Origin: an uncultured Bacilli bacterium
Lineage (GTDB): Bacteria > Bacillota_I > Bacilli_A > RF39 > UBA660
DNA: 10,050 nt
Reading direction: 5' to 3'
Assembly (NCBI GenBank): GCA_947627805.1
Contig: CANQXB010000026.1
Span: 1 to 10,050 of the forward strand
Under the pieces are notes generated by a model. That model ran no database searches and was not told where the DNA came from. It was given only the letters and a program-made list of their open reading frames with translations. The first letter of the stretch is position 1. The number at the start of each line of letters is the position of its first letter. The translations under genes and the position numbers were made by a program. Shown piece by piece: positions 1 through 4,049 of this stretch.

Positions 1-1455
1 ACTCTAGGAGTAATATTAGTAACCTTAATAAGTACAATGATAAAAGATACCCATGCTTTTTATAATAGTGAAACAACACCTATTCAAATATTTAAAGCTA
101 AAATAGGAAACTTTAAACCAATCATAAATACTTTTTATATAAAAGAAAATAATATACAACCAAAATATACTAATCAAAATATCAATACAGTATATCTAAG
201 TTGGGGAAATAATAATAAAAATATAAATGAGATGTGTATAACGGAAGGAGATATAAATAGTTGTAGATGGCAAGCAATCAATACAAGTACACAATATACA
301 TTTGCAACAGAAACAGAAGGTCCCAAAGTAGTAAAAGGTTATATAAGAGATAAAGCCGGAAATAAATCAATAGAGAAAAGTGACACAATCATCTATGATA
401 AGACAGCTCCAACCATAAACAAAGTAGAGGCAACTACCACCACAGAAAACTTCATCACGATAAGTGTAACACCAAATGAAGATTTAAGTGGAGTAACAGA
501 ATATTGTTATGCCCAAGCTCAAACAGGCCAATACACATGTAAAACTGAAAATACCAATCAATATACTGGCTTAGAAGGTGGAACAGAATACACATTCTGG
601 ATCTACTTAAAAGACAAAGCAGGAAATGGAACACAAAATAATGCTAAACAATATAAATTTAGTACAAGATCCAAACCACCAAAGGATTATTTAAAAGATA
701 AAGATGCGAAAAGCACCTTACAAGACAATACTGTAGATGGAATGTATCGTTATTACGGGACAGCTACTCAAGTAACCAATAATTATATATGTTTTGGAAC
801 AACAAATAAAGACACATGTACAGGTAATCCAAATAATTTCATGTATAGAATAATCGGAGTAACTTCATCAGATGATAATACCATAGGATTAAAAGCCAAT
901 CAATTAAAGATAATTAAAGCGATTCCGCTAAGTAAAGAACAAACATGGTATGGTAATCATAGAGAAAATATTAAATGGGAAGATTCAAATATAAAAAAAT
1001 ATTTAAATACAACATTCTTAACAGATGCAGTAGATAAATGGGAAAATGGAACATTTTGGCAAGGCTTGATAACTAATCATAAATGGTATAATGCCGATGT
1101 TAGTGGCACACCAAATGAAGAACCGAAAACATCGTGGACAGAAGAAGTAAGTCAAGTAGGTTTAATGTATATGACAGATTATAAGAATGCCTATAAAGAT
1201 GGATCATCAACTAATTGGTTATTTATAAAAAACGGATGGACTGGGAATGCCCAAGAGGAAGAATGGACCATGAGTAGGTATGGTCAAGAATTTAACTACG
1301 AATATTATTCTGCATGGCAAGTAAATTCTGGTAGTGCTTTACTCTACTATGGTTTAGATACTTTAGTTCAAATTCGCCCAGTCTTCTACTTAACACCAGA
1401 TATTACTTTAACAGGTGAAGGAACAGCAGACAATCCATTTATAATTCATTCATGA
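1..1455 (+). CDS. Modular surface protein, 5' end outside window
   Basis: The frame is open from base 1. Twelve hydrophobic codons (TLGVILVTLIST) precede the ATG at 37, so that ATG is internal and the true start lies upstream. These codons look like the end of a signal or anchor segment, followed by KDTHAFYN, a likely signal peptidase site (T-H-A before F-Y). Counting from the ATG at 37, residues about 40-120 and 125-210 look like two Ig/FN3-type beta-sandwich repeats, each ending near DKAGN, with a DKTAPTI linker between them. Residues 233-472 are a 240-residue C-terminal module shared with the protein at 2608-3762 (YICFGTTN, GLKANQLKIIKA, YLNTTFL, EWTMSR, RPVFYL, NPFII). It resembles C-terminal domains of the DUF6273 kind in gut Firmicutes; that assignment is from memory. 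The ligand is unknown. Ile codons are mostly ATA/ATC, unlike dnaE. The gene ends in TGA and runs directly into a terminator. Confidence 0.85.
   Translation, partial: TLGVILVTLISTMIKDTHAFYNSETTPIQIFKAKIGNFKPIINTFYIKENNIQPKYTNQNINTVYLSWGNNNKNINEMCITEGDINSCRWQAINTSTQYTFATETEGPKVVKGYIRDKAGNKSIEKSDTIIYDKTAPTINKVEATTTTENFITISVTPNEDLSGVTEYCYAQAQTGQYTCKTENTNQYTGLEGGTEYTFWIYLKDKAGNGTQNNAKQYKFSTRSKPPKDYLKDKDAKSTLQDNTVDGMYRYYGTATQVTNNYICFGTTNKDTCTGNPNNFMYRIIGVTSSDDNTIGLKANQLKIIKAIPLSKEQTWYGNHRENIKWEDSNIKKYLNTTFLTDAVDKWENGTFWQGLITNHKWYNADVSGTPNEEPKTSWTEEVSQVGLMYMTDYKNAYKDGSSTNWLFIKNGWTGNAQEEEWTMSRYGQEFNYEYYSAWQVNSGSALLYYGLDTLVQIRPVFYLTPDITLTGEGTADNPFIIHS
41..65 (+). repeat. 25-bp direct repeat, copy 1 (signal region)
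   Basis: This stretch, covering the codons for K-D-T-H-A-F-Y, is identical base for base to 1984-2008, about 1.94 kb away in the next surface gene. Both copies lie at the end of an N-terminal hydrophobic segment. Exact identity here, while the flanks have diverged, points to recent recombination or strong constraint on the cleavage-site region. Confidence 0.8.
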
Positions 1456-1480
1456 GAAGATATTAACTTATCTTCTTTTT
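1454..1480 (+). terminator. Rho-independent terminator of first surface gene
   Basis: A perfect 8-bp stem (AGAAGATA at 1455-1462 with TATCTTCT at 1469-1476) closes a 6-base loop and is followed by a T run ending at 1480. The stem begins inside the TGA stop codon, leaving essentially no 3' untranslated region. Confidence 0.8.
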
Positions 1481-1485
1481 CGTAT

Positions 1486-1514
1486 AAAAAAAGGTTAGAG
1501 TCAATCCTCTAACC
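1486..1514 (-). terminator. Rho-independent terminator of XRE regulator
   Basis: GGTTAGAG (1493-1500) pairs with CTCTAACC (1507-1514) around a 6-base loop. On the minus strand the hairpin is followed by seven T (complement of 1486-1492). It lies 15 bases past the stop of the minus-strand regulator and back to back with the terminator of the plus-strand gene. Confidence 0.8.
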
Positions 1515-1529
1515 ATCGTTTTTGGTACT

Positions 1530-1727
1530 TTAATAAATTTCTTTTATATATTTAACAATATCTTCGTCACTTATGTTAAGAATTAATATAAGTTTTTTTA
1601 GTGTTTGAAAAGAAGGTTTACTTTTTTCCTTTTCAATTCTTTGCATTTGTCTCCAAGTAATATCTAATTGTTCTGCTAATTCTTCTTGAGTTAATCCAGC
1701 TTTTAATCTGTATTCTTTAAATAACAA
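1530..1727 (-). CDS. Small XRE-family HTH transcriptional regulator
   Basis: A 65-residue protein consisting of one Cro/C1-type helix-turn-helix domain (HTH_3) and a short C-terminal helix. Residues 12-21 (LTQEELAEQL) form the positioning helix, followed by a recognition helix around WRQMQRIEKE. There is no dimerisation or ligand-binding domain, as in other minimal repressors. Translation starts at TTG (1727-1725): GAGGTG lies 5 bases upstream (complement of 1733-1738), and the ATG at 1740 meets a stop after one codon. The gene diverges from the two-gene surface unit at 1896, and the gap is rich in dyads built from ATGTCAT and TATCATA. I infer that it represses its own gene and that unit. It has its own terminator and converges with the upstream surface gene. 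The HTH family is clear; the target is inferred. Confidence 0.85.
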   Translation of the reverse strand: MLFKEYRLKAGLTQEELAEQLDITWRQMQRIEKEKSKPSFQTLKKLILILNISDEDIVKYIKEIY

Positions 1728-1747
1728 TTTATCACCTCATATTAATT

Positions 1748-1848
1748 ATGTCATTTTATGATAAGTTTTATTATGGTATAAAATGTCATATTTTGTCTTG
1801 CTTTTTGTTTGACATTAATTTATAATATATATGACATATAATATCATA
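1748..1848. promoter_or_regulatory. Divergent control region with candidate operators
   Basis: The 168-bp gap between the regulator and the surface unit holds no gene. The word ATGTCAT occurs at 1748-1754 and 1783-1789; its reverse complement occurs at 1831-1837, and with one mismatch (TTGACAT) at 1809-1815. Dyads include TCAT-TTT-ATGA (1751-1761), the near-palindrome AAAAT-GTCAT-ATTTT (1780-1794) and ATATATGA/TCATATAT arms (1827-1851). TATGATA (1757-1763) and its complement TATCATA (1842-1848) add a second repeated word. This arrangement is typical of a small repressor binding several sites that overlap promoters on both strands. Binding is inferred; the repeated words are seen. Confidence 0.5.
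1798..1826 (+). promoter_or_regulatory. Candidate promoter of surface two-gene unit
   Basis: The best spaced pair is TTGCTT (1798-1803), 17 bases, then a perfect TATAAT (1821-1826). A perfect TTGACA is present at 1809-1814 but sits 6 or 22 bases from the two TATAAT copies (1821 and 1837), so it may be operator rather than -35. The exact transcription start cannot be fixed from sequence alone. Confidence 0.35.
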
Positions 1849-1895
1849 TATGTAAATTTAATTATTTAATATCAACAATATAAAAAGGAGGTAAA

Positions 1896-2594
1896 ATGTT
1901 AAAGAATTTAGAAAATAAAAAAATATATATTTTGATAGGAATTCTTTTTATTATTGTATTTCTAACCTTATTTAAATTAATCTTAAAAGATACCCATGCT
2001 TTTTATAACGAAAGTATTGAATTACCTTTGTTTAATACTAAAATAGGAGATTTTAGTGGTGATGGTGAAAATGTTAAACAAGGACCAGTAAATTCAGAAA
2101 CTGATATTAATGTTATCTTTTATACTCAGATATCTAGTGATACTAAAAAATATAAGGAAAGAAAATTTATACCGGTGGGAGGCTATGTTTTAAATAGTAC
2201 CGCCAGTAATTGTTACCCGGCAAAAGGTAATGAAGTTGAATATCAAGATAACAATTATTATAAAGTAAATGAAAATGGCAGCATAAGTATAAAATATAGT
2301 GAAACAAAACCAAGTCAAGTAACATGTAGATTATATTATGATATTGATACTTCCAATAATAATTATGTAGATGGTGATATATCTATTTATGCCTTTATAG
2401 AAGATGTTAATGGTCCAAATGAGTATAATAGTAAAAAATATAAATTTACTAATGAAATTGATAAAAGTTGGCAATTGGTTGGACATGTATGTGATTATGA
2501 AGACAATATAACTAAATTCGATTATGCTAGCGATACGGGATTTAAAGTATCTTCAGTTGGCCCAAATGTATGCTTTGCTTATTTTAAAAAATAG
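1896..2594 (+). CDS. Secreted or anchored surface protein with TasA/camelysin-like export motif
   Basis: A 232-residue protein of unknown function. The ATG at 1896 follows AAGGAGG (1885-1891) at a short spacing of 4 bases. Residues 9-30 form one strong hydrophobic segment, followed by KDTHAFYN. T-H-A before F-Y at residues 33-37 fits a signal peptidase site and resembles the cleavage region of SipW-processed TasA/camelysin proteins, but the rest of the sequence gives no firm family. The mature part is beta-rich, with two Cys-pair segments. One runs from NCYPAKG to CRLYYD; the other runs from HVCDYED to CFAYFKK at the C-terminus. A similar C-x-L-Y-F ending occurs in the next gene. The gene is first in a unit with the gene 13 bp downstream and lies behind the operator-rich gap. 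It could be a surface fibre subunit or an adhesin; neither role is shown by the sequence. Confidence 0.75.
   Translation: MLKNLENKKIYILIGILFIIVFLTLFKLILKDTHAFYNESIELPLFNTKIGDFSGDGENVKQGPVNSETDINVIFYTQISSDTKKYKERKFIPVGGYVLNSTASNCYPAKGNEVEYQDNNYYKVNENGSISIKYSETKPSQVTCRLYYDIDTSNNNYVDGDISIYAFIEDVNGPNEYNSKKYKFTNEIDKSWQLVGHVCDYEDNITKFDYASDTGFKVSSVGPNVCFAYFKK
1984..2008 (+). repeat. 25-bp direct repeat, copy 2 (signal region)
   Basis: Identical to 41-65 in the first surface gene. It lies in the codons for residues 30-38 of this protein, at the predicted signal peptidase site. The identity ends sharply on both sides (T versus A before it, C versus T after it). Confidence 0.8.
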
Positions 2595-2607
2595 AAAGGA
2601 AGTAATT

Positions 2608-3762
2608 ATGAAAAGAAAAACGATTTTAAAAAGTATTGTAATAATATTATTAGTTGTAGAAGTTATATCATTATATTTATTATCTAAACCAGATAATAAA
2701 GTAGTACTAGATGATGTATTAACAATGCCATTAAAAAATAAAAGACAAACATTAGCGGTAATGGTTCAACAAGAAGATAATACTTGGAAAGAAGCCGAAA
2801 ATAGAAATGTTTGGCCAAGTTCAACAACTCATGGATTTGTTGGTTCAAGATGTTATGATGGTAATGGAGCATTAGTGGAAAGTACAGACATAATTCAATT
2901 TGATTTAAGTACATATACAGCAACAATAAATACTACAAGCAGTGTGTATTGTACCTTATATTTTGCAAAAGGGACACCACCTTTAGAATTATTAAAACAA
3001 AAAGGAGGAACAACTTTTGCCAATGGAAATCTAACGGCCGTAGATGGAATGTATCGTTTTAAAGGAAAAGCAACAGAGGTAACGCATAATTATATTTGTT
3101 TTGGAACAACAAATTTATCGAAATGTACAAGTAATCCAGAAAATTATATGTATCGAGTAATTGGAGTAACTAGTGAAGATGATAATACAATAGGATTGAA
3201 AGCTAACCAACTTAAAATAATTAAAGCTACCCCATCAAGTACAAGTTGCAAGTGGCATAGTTCAAATATCGATATTAAATGGGATGCATCAATTATGAAA
3301 ACCTATTTAAATACAACTTTTTTAAATGATGCAATAAGTACTAAATGGGAAACTGGAGAATATTGGGAAAGACTAATTACAAGTCACAGTTGGTACAATG
3401 CCGATTTTGCTTATTTACCAGATTTGGAGCCAACAACATCATATACAGAAGAAAGTCAAATAGGATTAATGTATGCAACAGACTATAAAAATGCAGGAGA
3501 AACAAATACGAATAACTGGTTATATATAAAAAATGGCTGGAGTACAAATTCTACATTAAAAGATGATGCTATTTATGAATGGACTATGAGTAGGCATGCT
3601 TCTGGTAGTGCATGGAGTGTGGGTGGATCTTTAAGTAAGACAGGTATGAGCAGTTCATTTTCTGCCCGCCCAGTTTTCTATCTTCAATCTGAAATAAATT
3701 TATCTGGAGAAGGAACTAAAGAAAATCCTTTCATAATATCAGGGGTAATGCCTCAAAGTTAA
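2608..3762 (+). CDS. Membrane-anchored surface protein with shared C-terminal module
   Basis: A 384-residue protein. The start at 2608 is preferred because AAGGAAG (2596-2602) lies 5 bases upstream and the first 25 residues (MKRKTILKS, then a hydrophobic stretch at residues 7-25) form a normal signal anchor. An in-frame ATG at 2524 would overlap the previous gene and bury that anchor. Residues about 45-120 contain one Cys-pair segment (C82 to C115, ending CTLYF) like those in the previous protein. Residues 145-384 are a 240-residue module alike in length and order to the C-terminus of the first surface protein, ending EWTMSR, a variable stretch, RPVFYL and NPFII. Unlike the other two surface proteins it lacks KDTHAFYN, so it probably stays membrane-tethered. 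It is second in the unit, 13 bp after the previous stop, and is followed by a bidirectional terminator. Function is unknown; adhesion or ligand recognition is a guess. Confidence 0.8.
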   Translation: MKRKTILKSIVIILLVVEVISLYLLSKPDNKVVLDDVLTMPLKNKRQTLAVMVQQEDNTWKEAENRNVWPSSTTHGFVGSRCYDGNGALVESTDIIQFDLSTYTATINTTSSVYCTLYFAKGTPPLELLKQKGGTTFANGNLTAVDGMYRFKGKATEVTHNYICFGTTNLSKCTSNPENYMYRVIGVTSEDDNTIGLKANQLKIIKATPSSTSCKWHSSNIDIKWDASIMKTYLNTTFLNDAISTKWETGEYWERLITSHSWYNADFAYLPDLEPTTSYTEESQIGLMYATDYKNAGETNTNNWLYIKNGWSTNSTLKDDAIYEWTMSRHASGSAWSVGGSLSKTGMSSSFSARPVFYLQSEINLSGEGTKENPFIISGVMPQS

Positions 3763-3763
3763 A

Positions 3764-3806
3764 ATAAAAAATAATCTAGAGTTTAATTTCTAGATTATTT
3801 TAATTT
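3764..3806. terminator. Bidirectional terminator between surface unit and rpmB
   Basis: AATAATCTAGA (3770-3780) pairs perfectly with TCTAGATTATT (3789-3799) around an 8-base loop. A-rich sequence on the left and T-rich sequence on the right give a T tract on either strand, so it can end both converging transcripts. The rpmB stop codon (3795-3797) lies inside the right arm. Confidence 0.8.
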
Positions 3807-3953
3807 TTTCGCTTCTCTTGCACTAATAATTACTTTTTTACCATCAATTGTCTTTTTTTGTAAATTAGGTTTTTGTTTCATTTTTGTAGCATTTAAAGCA
3901 TGGCTTCTTAAATTACCTGTTAAAGGTTTTTTATTTGTTATTTTTTTAGCCAT
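3795..3953 (-). CDS. rpmB: 50S ribosomal protein bL28
   Basis: A 52-residue basic protein of the large ribosomal subunit. The family signature is clear: MAKK at the start, then TGN-RSHA-NATK near residues 12-24, PNLQK near residues 29-33, then DGKK and ISAREAKKLK at the end. It is slightly shorter than the usual 60-odd residues. It has no cysteine at all, so it is the zinc-free form of bL28. The start at 3953 is set by AGGAGG (complement of 3961-3966) 7 bases upstream and by the conserved MAKK. An in-frame ATG 36 bases further upstream would place this Shine-Dalgarno sequence inside the coding region. It stands alone, divergent from dnaE, and shares its terminator with the converging surface gene. 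Confidence 0.93.
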   Translation of the reverse strand: MAKKITNKKPLTGNLRSHALNATKMKQKPNLQKKTIDGKKVIISAREAKKLK

Positions 3954-3979
3954 AAGAATGCCTCCTTTTTCCTTTAAAA

Positions 3980-4008
3980 ACTTTACCATATATTAAAAGA
4001 TATGTCAA
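3980..4008 (-). promoter_or_regulatory. Promoter of rpmB
   Basis: On the minus strand a perfect TTGACA (complement of 4003-4008) is followed after exactly 17 bases by TAAAGT (complement of 3980-3985), a 4/6 match to TATAAT. It points at rpmB with a short leader before the Shine-Dalgarno sequence. Confidence 0.65.
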
Positions 4009-4031
4009 ATGTTTTCAAGTAATGTTATAAT
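4003..4031 (+). promoter_or_regulatory. Extended -10 promoter of dnaE-polC
   Basis: A perfect TATAAT (4026-4031) preceded by TG one base upstream (TGT-TATAAT) makes an extended -10 element. The -35 position at 17-base spacing (4003-4008) reads TGTCAA, a poor match, because it is the complement of the rpmB -35 hexamer. The Shine-Dalgarno AAAGGAG (4038-4044) follows closely, so the leader is very short. Confidence 0.55.
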
Positions 4032-4049
4032 ATATTTAAAGGAGTTTTT

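Noticed and set aside
37..39. ATG at 37 as start of the first surface gene
   Set aside because: The frame is open to base 1 with hydrophobic codons before it, and the paralog at 1896 has a complete membrane segment ahead of the same KDTHAFYN motif.
1453..1527. TGA read as Trp (Mycoplasma code) extending the first surface gene
   Set aside because: The protein family ends at NPFII, a terminator starts at the TGA, all Trp codons seen are TGG, and dnaE and polC have no in-frame TGA.
1809..1826. TTGACA (1809) and TATAAT (1821) as one promoter
   Set aside because: They are only 6 bases apart; a sigma-A promoter needs about 17.
2524..2607. Upstream ATG at 2524 for the third surface gene
   Set aside because: It would overlap the previous gene by about 70 bases, lacks a good Shine-Dalgarno sequence, and would place 28 residues before an obvious signal anchor; the start at 2608 has both.
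2684..2926. 80-residue minus-strand open frame inside the third surface gene
   Set aside because: It is antisense to a gene with clear paralog support, has no recognisable domain, and is the kind of chance frame expected in AT-rich DNA.
3954..3989. 12-residue N-terminal extension of bL28
   Set aside because: The strong AGGAGG would lie inside the extension, and the family begins at MAKK.
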